This document shows, in pieces, positions 45,804-54,125 of a DNA stretch of 64,000 nucleotides (positions within the stretch are counted from its first letter, which is position 1; every line of letters starts with the position of its first letter). Under the pieces are notes generated by a model. It made no database searches, had not been told where the DNA came from, and was given only the letters and a program-made list of their open reading frames with translations. Position numbers and translations under genes: made by a program. The stretch covers positions 682,001 to 746,000 of the forward strand of contig NZ_FOLQ01000002.1 in assembly GCF_900112365.1 (NCBI RefSeq). Reading direction: 5' to 3'. The stretch comes from Spirosoma endophyticum (GTDB taxonomy: Bacteria > Bacteroidota > Bacteroidia > Cytophagales > Spirosomataceae).

Positions 45804-47576
45804 TCAGGCGGGCACCAGCTCTTTGCGTTCCCCAATTTGTTGCCGCCACATAGCGTAATAAAGCCCTTTGCGCTCCAGTAATTCGGCATGGCGGCCCTGC
45901 TCCACTACGTGTCCCTGTTCCAGCACGAAAATCCGGTCAGCGTGGAGGATGGTGCTCAGGCGGTGGGCGATCAGGATCGTAATGTGTCGGCGCGAACCGG
46001 ACAAATCACGTACTGTTCGGCCAATTTCCTCTTCGGTTAACGAGTCCAGGGCCGACGTAGCTTCATCGAATACCAGCAAAGCGGGTTTGCGCAGCAGCGC
46101 GCGGGCAATGCTCAGCCGTTGCTTTTCACCCCCGGATACTTTCACTCCACCTTCGCCAATGACCGTATCGAGTCCTTGAGGGGCGCGGGCTAACAGCGAA
46201 TCGGCAGCAGCCTGATGCAGGGCGGTGAGGCATTCGGCATCGGTGGCACTGGGCGCGACGAAGCGGAGGTTTTCGCGGATGGTTCCGGCGAAAAGCTGCG
46301 TATCCTGCGTCACAAAGCCGATTTGCTCTCTCAGTTCGTCTAGGTTCACTTCAGAGCCCGGAATGTCGTTATAATAAATCTGGCCGCTTAGCGGTTTATA
46401 GAGGCCTACCAGCAACTTTACCAGCGTAGTTTTCCCCGAACCGCTTGGACCGACAAACGCAACCGTTTCACCGACCTGCGCCTTGAACGAAATACCATCG
46501 AGAGCGGGTTTTTCGGCGGTGAGGTGTTTGAAATGAACATCCTCGAAGGCCAGCGTTTTGAGTGCCTTGACGGGTTGTGGCAGCGCCGGTTTTACGTCTC
46601 GGGGCGTATCCAGGATTTGCTGGAAATTAGCCAGCGATGCTTCCGTTTCGCGATAGATATTTATGATGTTGCCCAGTTCCTGCAATGGCCCGAAAATGGC
46701 GAAGGAATAGATGAACAACGAGAAAAACTCACCCACCGTAATTTCTTCCCGTACCACCAGAAACAGCATAAGCAGCATAATGGCATTACGTAGCAGGTTT
46801 ACAAACGTGCCCTGAATAAACGACAGTGACCGGATGTAGCGCACCTTTTTGAGTTCGAGCTTCAGGATTTTTTCCGTCGTCGCGTTCAACCGTTCGGTTT
46901 CCTGCTGTGCCAGACCAAGGCTTTTAACTAGCTCGATGTTGCGCAGGCTTTCCGTCGTCGAACCCGCCAGTGCGGTGGTTTCGGCGACAATCGTTTTCTG
47001 AACAGTCTTGATTTTTTTGCTCAGCAGCGAACTTACGAACCCCAGCAGCGGAATGGTCAGGAAATAAGCCGGGGCAATGGGCCAGTACACCGTAGCGGCA
47101 TACCACATCACAAAAATAATGCCCACGACTGACGTAAAGAGCACATTGACAAACGATTGAATCAGCTTCTCAACGTCGGACCGTACCTTCTGCAACTTGC
47201 CCAGCGTCTCGCCCGACCGCTGGTCTTCAAACACCTGGTAGGGTAGTTCGAGCGAGTGGCGAAGACCGTCTGTATACAGTCGTGCTCCGAGCCGCTGGGT
47301 GATCACATTGACGTAGTAATCCTGAAAATTTTTGGCGATGCGGCTCACCATGGCCACGCCCAGTGCCTGCAAAATCAGCAGACCGGCTCCGTTTTTCAGG
47401 AAGCCCCAGAAACCTAACGGACGTAGCGTGCCACCGGGCTTAACAACGTATTGGTCAATGATTTTGCGGAAAATGTAGGGGTCGAGCAGCGAGAAAACCT
47501 GGTTGATAGCCGCCAGAAAAAGCGCTAGTGCCAACAGGCCCCAATAGCGCCGTAAATAGCTGTAAAGAAGTTGCAT
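45804..47576 (-). CDS. ABC exporter (fused membrane and ATPase domains, MsbA-like)
   Basis: This 590-residue half-transporter has six membrane helices at about 15-310. The nucleotide-binding domain follows: Walker A GPSGSGKTT with K382, Q-loop FVTQDTQLFAGTIREN, signature VSGGEKQR, Walker B ALLVFDEATSALD and H-loop IAHRLST. It works as a dimer in the inner membrane exporting lipids, drugs or peptides; the substrate is not deducible. It is monocistronic, and a hairpin upstream isolates it from the emfourin gene. Confidence 0.95.
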   Translation of the reverse strand: MQLLYSYLRRYWGLLALALFLAAINQVFSLLDPYIFRKIIDQYVVKPGGTLRPLGFWGFLKNGAGLLILQALGVAMVSRIAKNFQDYYVNVITQRLGARLYTDGLRHSLELPYQVFEDQRSGETLGKLQKVRSDVEKLIQSFVNVLFTSVVGIIFVMWYAATVYWPIAPAYFLTIPLLGFVSSLLSKKIKTVQKTIVAETTALAGSTTESLRNIELVKSLGLAQQETERLNATTEKILKLELKKVRYIRSLSFIQGTFVNLLRNAIMLLMLFLVVREEITVGEFFSLFIYSFAIFGPLQELGNIINIYRETEASLANFQQILDTPRDVKPALPQPVKALKTLAFEDVHFKHLTAEKPALDGISFKAQVGETVAFVGPSGSGKTTLVKLLVGLYKPLSGQIYYNDIPGSEVNLDELREQIGFVTQDTQLFAGTIRENLRFVAPSATDAECLTALHQAAADSLLARAPQGLDTVIGEGGVKVSGGEKQRLSIARALLRKPALLVFDEATSALDSLTEEEIGRTVRDLSGSRRHITILIAHRLSTILHADRIFVLEQGHVVEQGRHAELLERKGLYYAMWRQQIGERKELVPA

Positions 47577-47671
47577 AAATGAGTTGGTGGTAAAGCTACG
47601 CAGGTTAATGTGTTGAGCGAACCGATGCTCAGACGGGATTCTATGGTAGAATAAGCCCTTGTTTAACTAAC

Positions 47672-47713
47672 AACCCATCCGCGCCAGACGTTCATGTCCG
47701 GTGCGGATGGGTT
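47672..47713 (-). terminator. Terminator of the protealysin-emfourin operon
   Basis: AACCCATCCGC (47672-47682) pairs with GCGGATGGGTT (47703-47713), extended inward with one mismatch. It lies 48 bp downstream of the inhibitor gene's stop on the minus strand. Confidence 0.6.
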
Positions 47714-47760
47714 GATGTTTCAGGAAAGAATTTGAAATTGCTCAACCGGGCGTGTATCGC

Positions 47761-48051
47761 CTATGGCTTTCCGGTACGTTGTTGCAAAAAGTGGACCAGG
47801 GGCTGGATCGCAGCAGGCAGGCTGGAGTCATCGAAGGTCAGATTAGCCCTTTTTGAGCCTTCCTGTAGTGTAAGCCGATATTGATAGCCGTCTCGTAGGT
47901 TCGAATTCGCTGAACGGGATGTATAGGAGCCCGGCTCTGCCAGAACAGCCGCTGCCAGCTTCTGTAGATCGATTGGTAAGTCGGCAGTTGTGGCTTCCGT
48001 TTCCGCTACCTGTGGAAATAAGCCCCCTTCGCGGGCATAAACTACTTTCAT
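47761..48051 (-). CDS. Emfourin-type protealysin inhibitor
   Basis: The ATG at 48051 is chosen (96 residues, MKVVYAREGGLFPQVAETEA). The longer frame to 48147 runs into the protease gene. The opening xVxYxREGG and the strand QYRLTLQEGSKRANLTFDD match the emfourin family, small cytoplasmic inhibitors encoded next to protealysin-like M4 proteases. The gene follows the M4 protease by 28 bp, the known operon layout. It probably keeps the protease silent inside the cell. Assignment rests on context plus short motifs. Confidence 0.8.
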   Translation of the reverse strand: MKVVYAREGGLFPQVAETEATTADLPIDLQKLAAAVLAEPGSYTSRSANSNLRDGYQYRLTLQEGSKRANLTFDDSSLPAAIQPLVHFLQQRTGKP

Positions 48052-48079
48052 GAACTGGATTCGCCAGAACCGTTTTCCC

Positions 48080-49114
48080 TTACAAACCGACGGCCTGAAA
48101 GGATTGTTTGACAATACTCTCCGTGGCAGCGGGCACTTTGCCCGCACTGGCTAGTTTTTTCGCCTGCGTGGAGACGGCCGTTTTAAAACTTTTAAAATTC
48201 GTAGTGGGCTTGAGCGTTTTCAGCGTTTCGAACCAGAGCAAAGCAGCTTTATCGGTTTCGATACCAACTGCCACCAGATGAAACACTTTGTTCGGAATGC
48301 CACTATTAATGTGTACCCCGCCATTATCCCCCGACCCTTTATATAGATTATTCATATGCGCTGGCTGCGGGTCTTTTCCCATCAACTGATTGTTGTAGGC
48401 TGTGCCAGGCGCTTTCAAAGAACGTAGTGCCTGTCCCTTAAGCGTAGGCCCCATAATTTCGTCGCCAATCAGCCAGTCGGCAGTAGCCGCCGTTTGCTTT
48501 TTGGCAACCTGTTTAATTACCGACCCGAACACATCTGCATAATGCTCATTAAGCGCTCCGGATTGTCCCTGATAGTTGAGACCAGCCGTATATTGCACAA
48601 CACCGTGGGTCAGCTCATGCGCGGTTACGTCGAGTGCATTGGCCAGGTTGATGAAAATCTTTCCGTCACCGTCCCCAAACGTCATCTCGTCGCCATCCCA
48701 GAACGCGTTGGCGTAGGCTTTTCCATAATGTACGTTTAGAATCAAATCTGCGCCGTGGTTATCCACCGACAGATAATCGAACGCAGTTTTGTAATAGCTG
48801 CGAACTGCGCCCGCATTGTCGTAAACAGTATTGACAATTGGGTCTGCGGAAGCCGCTCCACTTTCTTTCCGAACGAGCAGAAGTCGCTGATTCTGTGTCA
48901 TTTTGGAATCGTATACGAAGCGGTCCGCATTTTTAACAGGGGGCGCAATCAGCGACGATTCGCTACTGCGAAACGCCAGCTGGTCAGCCCGACGATCCCG
49001 AAATTCCTTGCTGATAGATTTGGTCTGGGCCGAAATGTCAACCCCGGCTTTTTTGAGTTCGTCGATGACAAACGGCGGTATAATCTGGCAGTTACAACGA
49101 TGATGATTTTTCAT
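48080..49114 (-). CDS. Protealysin-like M4 metalloprotease
   Basis: This 344-residue M4 (thermolysin) protein has no signal peptide and a short N-terminal propeptide of protealysin type (CNCQIIPPFVIDELKKAG). Zinc ligands are H166 and H170 in HELTH and E190 in NEHYAD. The catalytic Glu is E167 and the substrate/His region is the C-terminal NNGGVHINSGIPN. Protealysin-like enzymes lack classic export signals and are associated with interbacterial or host interactions. It is followed by an emfourin-type inhibitor, forming a protease-inhibitor operon. The propeptide is only about 45 residues, much shorter than in thermolysin. Confidence 0.92.
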   Translation of the reverse strand: MKNHHRCNCQIIPPFVIDELKKAGVDISAQTKSISKEFRDRRADQLAFRSSESSLIAPPVKNADRFVYDSKMTQNQRLLLVRKESGAASADPIVNTVYDNAGAVRSYYKTAFDYLSVDNHGADLILNVHYGKAYANAFWDGDEMTFGDGDGKIFINLANALDVTAHELTHGVVQYTAGLNYQGQSGALNEHYADVFGSVIKQVAKKQTAATADWLIGDEIMGPTLKGQALRSLKAPGTAYNNQLMGKDPQPAHMNNLYKGSGDNGGVHINSGIPNKVFHLVAVGIETDKAALLWFETLKTLKPTTNFKSFKTAVSTQAKKLASAGKVPAATESIVKQSFQAVGL

Positions 49115-49311
49115 GGGAAAAGCGCATTAGGAAGTTGGCTAGAAAGTCGTAATGAGATGCTCCGGCCTGACAAAGTTTTTCATTATCAGAACGAAAAACA
49201 AGCCAATCTATTCGTACTTCGTCCCGTATTTCTACCCGTTTTAGGTAACGGAATCAGTTGATTTATGGCTTATCGGGAAGCCATATTTTTGGTGCGCTTT
49301 GCCAACAAAAA

Positions 49312-49333
49312 CGCCGGACGTTTCCGCCCGGCG
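49312..49333 (-). terminator. Terminator of acs
   Basis: CGCCGGACG (49312-49320) and CGCCCGGCG (49325-49333) pair with one mismatch. On the minus strand a T5 run follows. It lies 22 bp after the acs stop. Confidence 0.75.
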
Positions 49334-49354
49334 CTTCCTAAACCTTGTAAATTT

Positions 49355-51250
49355 TTAAATCGCTCCTGCTTTTATCTCATCAACCACCGCCGGGTCGAGA
49401 AGTGTCGACGTATCGCCGAGGTTGCCGGTGTCGCCTTCGGCGATTTTGCGCAGGATTCGGCGCATGATTTTGCCGGAACGCGTTTTGGGTAAGCCCGTTA
49501 CGAACTGAATTTTGTCGGGTTTGGCAATTGGGCCAATCACGCGGGTTACGGTCGCCAGAATGTCGCGCTTGGTCAGGTCGGCGTCGTGGTCGGAGGGTTG
49601 CTGATCCGTGATGACGTAGGCGTAAATACCCTGGCCTTTGATGTCGTGCGGATAGCCCACCACCGCGCTCTCAACCACGCCCGTGTGCATGTTGATCGCG
49701 TTTTCGACTTCAGCTGTGCCAATGCGATGGCCCGATACGTTCAGTACATCGTCCACGCGGCCCGTGATGCGGTAATAACCGTCTTCGTCACGGAGACAAC
49801 CGTCGCCCGTGAAGTACAAGCCCGGATACGTAGCGAAGTACGTCTGGCGGCAGCGCTCGTGGTCGCCATAGGTAGTACGCAGGATGCCTGGCCAGGGGAA
49901 CTTCATGCAGAGGTTTCCACTAACGCCATTGCCTTCAATTTCTTTGCCGCTCTCATCCACCAGAATCGGCTGAACACCCGGCAGCGGCAACGTAGCGTAA
50001 GTCGGTTTGGTTTTGGTAATACCGGCCAACGGCGAAATTAGAATGCCACCCGTTTCGGTTTGCCACCATGTATCGACAATCGGGCAGCGGTTTTTTCCGA
50101 TGTGATCATCGTACCAGTGCCAGGCTTCTTCGTTGATCGGTTCACCGACCGAGCCCAATACCTGCAAGCTGCTCAGATCGTGGTTTTCGACTTTCTCTAA
50201 ACCAAAACCCATCAACGACCGGATGGCAGTAGGCGCGGTGTACAGAATGTTGACGTTATGCTTGTCGGTAATATCCCAGAAACGGCCGCAGTCGGGGTAA
50301 GTTGGAGTGCCTTCAAAAATGATCGACGTAGCACCACTTGCCAGTGGACCATACACGATATAGCTGTGGCCGGTAATCCAGCCGATGTCAGCCGTGCAGA
50401 AAAAAATCTGATTTTCTTCGTACTGAAAAACGTTCTGAAACGTGTAGGCGGCATAAACCATGTAGCCTCCGCAGGTGTGTACCACACCCTTGGGCTTACC
50501 CGTGCTGCCGGACGTGTACAGAATGAACAGCATGTCTTCGGCGTCCATTTCCTCGGCAGGGCAGTCGGCCGTAACCTGCTTGAGTTCCTGTTCCCACCAG
50601 ATATCGCGGCCTTTCAGCATCGAAACCGGCGTCCGGGTACGGGTTAGCACAATTACTTTCTGGACGCTTGGACAGCCAATCAGCGCATCGTCTACCGTAT
50701 TTTTCAGCGGCACTTCTTTGTTTCCCCGATAGGCACCATCCGCCGTCACGACCACTTTGCATTGGGCGTCGTTGATGCGGTCGGCGATACTCTGCGCCGA
50801 AAATCCGCCAAATACCACCGAGTGAACCGCACCAATACGGGCACAGGCTAAAATGGCAATGGCCAGCTCCGGCACCATTGGCATATAAACGCAAACGCGG
50901 TCGCCCTTCACGACGCCATTACGTTTCAATACGTTAGCAAACCGGCATACTTGGTCGTGTAACATCCGATAGGTTAACGTAACGCCCGCGTCATTCGGGT
51001 CGTTGGGTTCCCAGATGATGGCCGGTTGATCGCCCCGCTCAGCCAGGTGCCGGTCGAGGCAGTTTTCGGTAATGTTGAGTTTGCCGCCAACGAACCACTT
51101 TATGTTAGGTTCGTCAAAGTTCCATTGCAGGGTTTTGGTCCAGGGTTTGCGCCACTGAAAATTCTGCGCGATTTCGGCCCAGAATTCCTCAGGGTCTTCA
51201 ACGCTTTTCTGGTAAGCGGCCTGGTACTCATCAAAGGTTCGGATACGCAT
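49355..51250 (-). CDS. acs: Acetyl-CoA synthetase
   Basis: This full-length 631-residue AMP-forming synthetase has the P-loop-like core [15 protein letters not shown], the adenylate motif [25 protein letters not shown] and the C-terminal SGKIMRR, with the regulatory acetylation site at K594. It activates acetate to acetyl-CoA in the cytoplasm. The neighbouring small membrane protein and MHS transporter on the same strand suggest an acetate or monocarboxylate uptake/assimilation cluster (inference). Confidence 0.97.
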   Translation of the reverse strand: MRIRTFDEYQAAYQKSVEDPEEFWAEIAQNFQWRKPWTKTLQWNFDEPNIKWFVGGKLNITENCLDRHLAERGDQPAIIWEPNDPNDAGVTLTYRMLHDQVCRFANVLKRNGVVKGDRVCVYMPMVPELAIAILACARIGAVHSVVFGGFSAQSIADRINDAQCKVVVTADGAYRGNKEVPLKNTVDDALIGCPSVQKVIVLTRTRTPVSMLKGRDIWWEQELKQVTADCPAEEMDAEDMLFILYTSGSTGKPKGVVHTCGGYMVYAAYTFQNVFQYEENQIFFCTADIGWITGHSYIVYGPLASGATSIIFEGTPTYPDCGRFWDITDKHNVNILYTAPTAIRSLMGFGLEKVENHDLSSLQVLGSVGEPINEEAWHWYDDHIGKNRCPIVDTWWQTETGGILISPLAGITKTKPTYATLPLPGVQPILVDESGKEIEGNGVSGNLCMKFPWPGILRTTYGDHERCRQTYFATYPGLYFTGDGCLRDEDGYYRITGRVDDVLNVSGHRIGTAEVENAINMHTGVVESAVVGYPHDIKGQGIYAYVITDQQPSDHDADLTKRDILATVTRVIGPIAKPDKIQFVTGLPKTRSGKIMRRILRKIAEGDTGNLGDTSTLLDPAVVDEIKAGAI

Positions 51251-51280
51251 AATGACTAAAGAGTAAAATCGGACCGCCGA

Positions 51281-51380
51281 AGCGGAGTGAATGAGCGACT
51301 GTCCGCTCTGGCTAAAGGGTAGGCAAATTTATTCACTTTTTCGCTCCGCTCCGGCGTTCCGGCTCACTCTTTCGCTCTTT
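51281..51380. repeat. GCGAAAGAGTGA-family repeat overlapping a gene end
   Basis: 51364-51375 reads TCACTCTTTCGC. 51281-51299 (AGCGGAGTGAATGAGCGA) is imperfectly complementary to 51332-51350. The right part codes for the last ~15 residues of the small membrane protein. Confidence 0.55.
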
Positions 51381-51593
51381 AAAATCGTATTCGCCATCCA
51401 GCGCATACTTGCCGAACAGAATCAGGCCGCCCACAACAATGGGGACCAGCACACAGAGGATAACCCAGCCAAAGACGCGGTCTTCGAGTTTATCGCTACC
51501 AATTTTGGTTAAGCTGTCCGTAATTTGGGAGTAGCCGACGTAGATGCCAAGTAGTATCCAGACGATGCCGAGGTATTTTTTGAGGAGTTCCAT
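51333..51593 (-). CDS. Small DUF6814-type membrane protein
   Basis: This 86-residue protein has two helices (LGIVWILLGIYVGY and FGWVILCVLVPIVVGGLILFG) and a charged tail. Such proteins sit next to MHS/MFS transporters in Bacteroidota and probably assist them, but this is not proven. The C-terminal residues FKERKSEPERRSGAKK are encoded by the GCGAAAGAGTGA repeat, so the tail is probably a by-product of repeat insertion. It is 75 bp downstream of the MFS gene. Confidence 0.8.
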   Translation of the reverse strand: MELLKKYLGIVWILLGIYVGYSQITDSLTKIGSDKLEDRVFGWVILCVLVPIVVGGLILFGKYALDGEYDFKERKSEPERRSGAKK

Positions 51594-51604
51594 AAGATTT
51601 AATG

Positions 51605-51680
51605 GCGAAAGAGTGAAAGAGCGAAAAGCTGACGCAGGTAATTTTAACCATATTAGAAAATCGCTCTTTCACTCTTTCGC
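51605..51680. repeat. 20-bp perfect inverted repeat, GCGAAAGAGTGA family
   Basis: Arms 51605-51624 and 51661-51680 are perfectly complementary over 20 bp around a 36-nt loop. The right arm covers the stop codon of the MFS gene (51669-51671). The loop contains no other feature. Confidence 0.8.
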
Positions 51681-53231
51681 GCTTTCACTCTTGTTATTTA
51701 GATACAGCAACCCAATGACAAAACAAACTCCGGCGACGAGAATGGGGTACCAGAGTCCTTCGAGATACGGCTTATCGACCGAATTCGGTGCGACTTCGTT
51801 CGCTTTTGTCGCCGTTGCGACGAGGGCCGTTGCGATAAAGGGCGTTAGGCCACCGAAGATACCATTGCCAATGTGATACGGGAGCGACATCGACGTATAG
51901 CGAATGCGAGTGGGGAATAGCTCAACCAGAAAAGCCGCCACTGGACCATAGACCATCGTTACGTAAATTACCTGCAGGAACACCAGCAGAATCATGATCC
52001 AGAAACTCTTCGTGGGCAACGTAACGGCTTTTGTGAGTTCGGGTTTGGCTGACGGATTTGTTGTCGACGTAACGGTTTTCTCGATGTCTTTGGCAACTAA
52101 CCCATCTGCAAAAAAATGCGTTGTAGTGGTCGTTGTCAGCAGGTCGCCGTTCGTCTGTTTGGCCAATTTGCGATCAATGGTTCGGGCGTCGACAAATTCC
52201 TTTTTGGTCGTTAAATCGGCCAGACTATATAATTTATCATAAATCGGTCGATACGTTAGAATGCCTAACAACATCCCAGTCAGCATAATACTTTTGCGGC
52301 CAATCCGGTCCGACAAGCCACCGAAAATAACGAAAAACGGTGTGGCAGCGAGCAGTGCTACGGCGACGATAATGTTCGATTGTACGAACTCAATATTGCA
52401 GGCTTTCTGGATAAATGATAACGCGTAGAATTGGCCTGTATACCAGATAACGCCCTGGCCAGCCGTTGCACCAAACAGCGCCAGTAAGACCATTTTTAGG
52501 TTTTGTTTCTTACCAAAACTCTCCGCCAGTGGATTTTTTGAGAGGTTGCCTTCCGACTTTAGTTTGGAAAATAATGGCGATTCGGCCATGCGCAACCGAA
52601 TAACAATGGAAACACCAACCAGCAGAATGGATAGCAAAAATGGCACCCGCCAGCCCCATTCTGAGAACTTATCGACACCCAGCGACTCGCGCGTAATCAG
52701 AATAACGCCCAGCGACACGAACAGGCCTAACGTAGCGGTTGTCTGAATGAAACTGGTGAAATAACCGCGTCGTCCTTCGGGGGCATACTCGGCTACATAC
52801 GTAGCGGCACCCCCGTATTCGCCACCAAGCGCCAGGCCCTGAATTAGCCGTAGCAGCAGGACGAGTAGGGGAGCCCAGAAACCGATCGTTGCATAGCCGG
52901 GAATCAATCCGATGGCAAACGTAGAGCCGCCCATCAGCACTAACGTAACCAGGAACGTATACTTGCGGCCGACTAAATCGCCTAATCGGCCGAAAACCAG
53001 CGCGCCAAATGGGCGTACGACAAAACCAGCGGCAAACGTTGCCAGTGTCGACAGTAGCGCGGCCGTGGGATTGTCTTTCGGGAAAAACTGGGAGGAAAGA
53101 ATGGCGGCTAAACTGCCAAAAATGTAGAAGTCATACCATTCGATGAGCGTGCCAACCGACGAGGCCGAAATCACACTAAAGAGCGTTCGGTTCGAAACTT
53201 TTGGTTGAACCTTGGCTTGTTTGCCGGGCAT
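51669..53231 (-). CDS. MHS-family MFS transporter with large inserted loop
   Basis: This 520-residue protein has 12 predicted helices and metabolite:H+ symporter marks: GTLIEWYDFYIFG, FGRLGDLVGRKY, RLIQGLALGGEYGGAATYVAEY (shown in part) and GGLSDRIGRKS. The family takes up organic acids, osmolytes or shikimate. An unusual ~78-residue polar insert (about 330-407, with a TTTTTT run) lies between helices 8-9, where most members have a short loop. The stop and last residues (SESAKE) come from an inverted repeat. The acs and DUF6814 neighbours suggest monocarboxylate uptake. Confidence 0.92.
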   Translation of the reverse strand: MPGKQAKVQPKVSNRTLFSVISASSVGTLIEWYDFYIFGSLAAILSSQFFPKDNPTAALLSTLATFAAGFVVRPFGALVFGRLGDLVGRKYTFLVTLVLMGGSTFAIGLIPGYATIGFWAPLLVLLLRLIQGLALGGEYGGAATYVAEYAPEGRRGYFTSFIQTTATLGLFVSLGVILITRESLGVDKFSEWGWRVPFLLSILLVGVSIVIRLRMAESPLFSKLKSEGNLSKNPLAESFGKKQNLKMVLLALFGATAGQGVIWYTGQFYALSFIQKACNIEFVQSNIIVAVALLAATPFFVIFGGLSDRIGRKSIMLTGMLLGILTYRPIYDKLYSLADLTTKKEFVDARTIDRKLAKQTNGDLLTTTTTTHFFADGLVAKDIEKTVTSTTNPSAKPELTKAVTLPTKSFWIMILLVFLQVIYVTMVYGPVAAFLVELFPTRIRYTSMSLPYHIGNGIFGGLTPFIATALVATATKANEVAPNSVDKPYLEGLWYPILVAGVCFVIGLLYLNNKSESAKE

Positions 53232-53291
53232 AGTTACGTGGGAAAATGAAGAAACTTATCCGTAAAGCAGCAAACAATGACTTTTTACCTT

Positions 53292-53384
53292 TAAACACAG
53301 AGAAACGGAGGTGTATATAGAGATCATTGAGGCTTAAAGAAAAATTCTGTGATCTCAGTGTGTACCTCCGTTTCTCTGTGTTTA
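53292..53384. repeat. 21-bp perfect inverted repeat between pdxH and the MFS gene
   Basis: Arms 53292-53312 and 53364-53384 match perfectly over 21 bp. Inside, GAGATCA and TGATCTC add a second stem. The right arm ends 6 bp from the pdxH stop, where a terminator is expected. Confidence 0.75.
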
Positions 53385-53389
53385 GAAGA

Positions 53390-54031
53390 TTAAGGCGATA
53401 ATCGTTCAATGGTCCAGTTCTCGCCTTCTTTGCGATACCGGATACGGTCATGCAGCCGACTAGGTCGTCCCTGCCAGAATTCCAGTACGTCGGGCACCAC
53501 CCGGAAGCCGCCCCAATAGAGTGGGCGCGGAATGGGCTGACCGGAAAACTGGGCTTCAAGCTCACGTTGACGGGTTTCCAGCGCTTCCCGATTGTCGATA
53601 ACTAAACTTTGATGCGATACCCACGCGCCAATTTGACTCCCTCTTGGCCGACTGGAAAAATAAGCATCTGACTCTTCTGCGCTAACTTTCTCAACGCGTC
53701 CTTCAATACGTATCTGACGCTCAAGTTCAGGATAAAAGAAGGTGAGCGTAGCAAAAGGATGACCTATAAGTTCACGACCTTTGCGGCTTTCATAATTGGT
53801 GTAAAAGACAAAACCCGCGTCTGATACGTCCTTAAGCAGCACAATTCGTCCATCGGGGCGACCTTCAGCCGTAACCGTGCTAACATGCATGGCGTTTGGT
53901 TCTGGTACGTTGGCCGTGAGGGCGGCATCGAACCATTGCCGAAACTGAGCAACCGGGTCGGGTAAAACATCGGCTTTGTCTAACCCGTTTAGGGTGTATT
54001 CATTGCGTAAATCGCTGATTATAGATGGCAT
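53390..54031 (-). CDS. pdxH: Pyridoxamine 5'-phosphate oxidase
   Basis: This 213-residue PdxH of normal length has the FMN-binding split barrel. Marks are [33 protein letters not shown] (shown in part), [28 protein letters not shown] and the C-terminal [15 protein letters not shown]. It oxidises PNP/PMP to PLP, the active vitamin B6, in the cytoplasm. It is divergent from the DUF349 gene, with 94 bp between starts. Confidence 0.97.
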   Translation of the reverse strand: MPSIISDLRNEYTLNGLDKADVLPDPVAQFRQWFDAALTANVPEPNAMHVSTVTAEGRPDGRIVLLKDVSDAGFVFYTNYESRKGRELIGHPFATLTFFYPELERQIRIEGRVEKVSAEESDAYFSSRPRGSQIGAWVSHQSLVIDNREALETRQRELEAQFSGQPIPRPLYWGGFRVVPDVLEFWQGRPSRLHDRIRYRKEGENWTIERLSP

Positions 54032-54092
54032 TCTTTCGCGTGCATTAACGGCTTTTCAATCACTATACTACAAGAAAATTCGCATATTGTCG

Positions 54093-54100
54093 TAGTTTTG
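54093..54100 (+). promoter_or_regulatory. Possible -7 element of the DUF349 gene
   Basis: TAGTTTTG matches TAnnTTTG exactly and lies 25 bp before the ATG. No convincing -33 is seen at the right distance. Confidence 0.35.
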
Positions 54101-54125
54101 CAAAAGTAATCGGTACGTTCCCAAC

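Noticed and set aside
48755..49261. 168-codon plus-strand ORF over the M4 protease 5' end
   Set aside because: It covers the propeptide-coding region of the protease on the other strand and shows no motif of its own.
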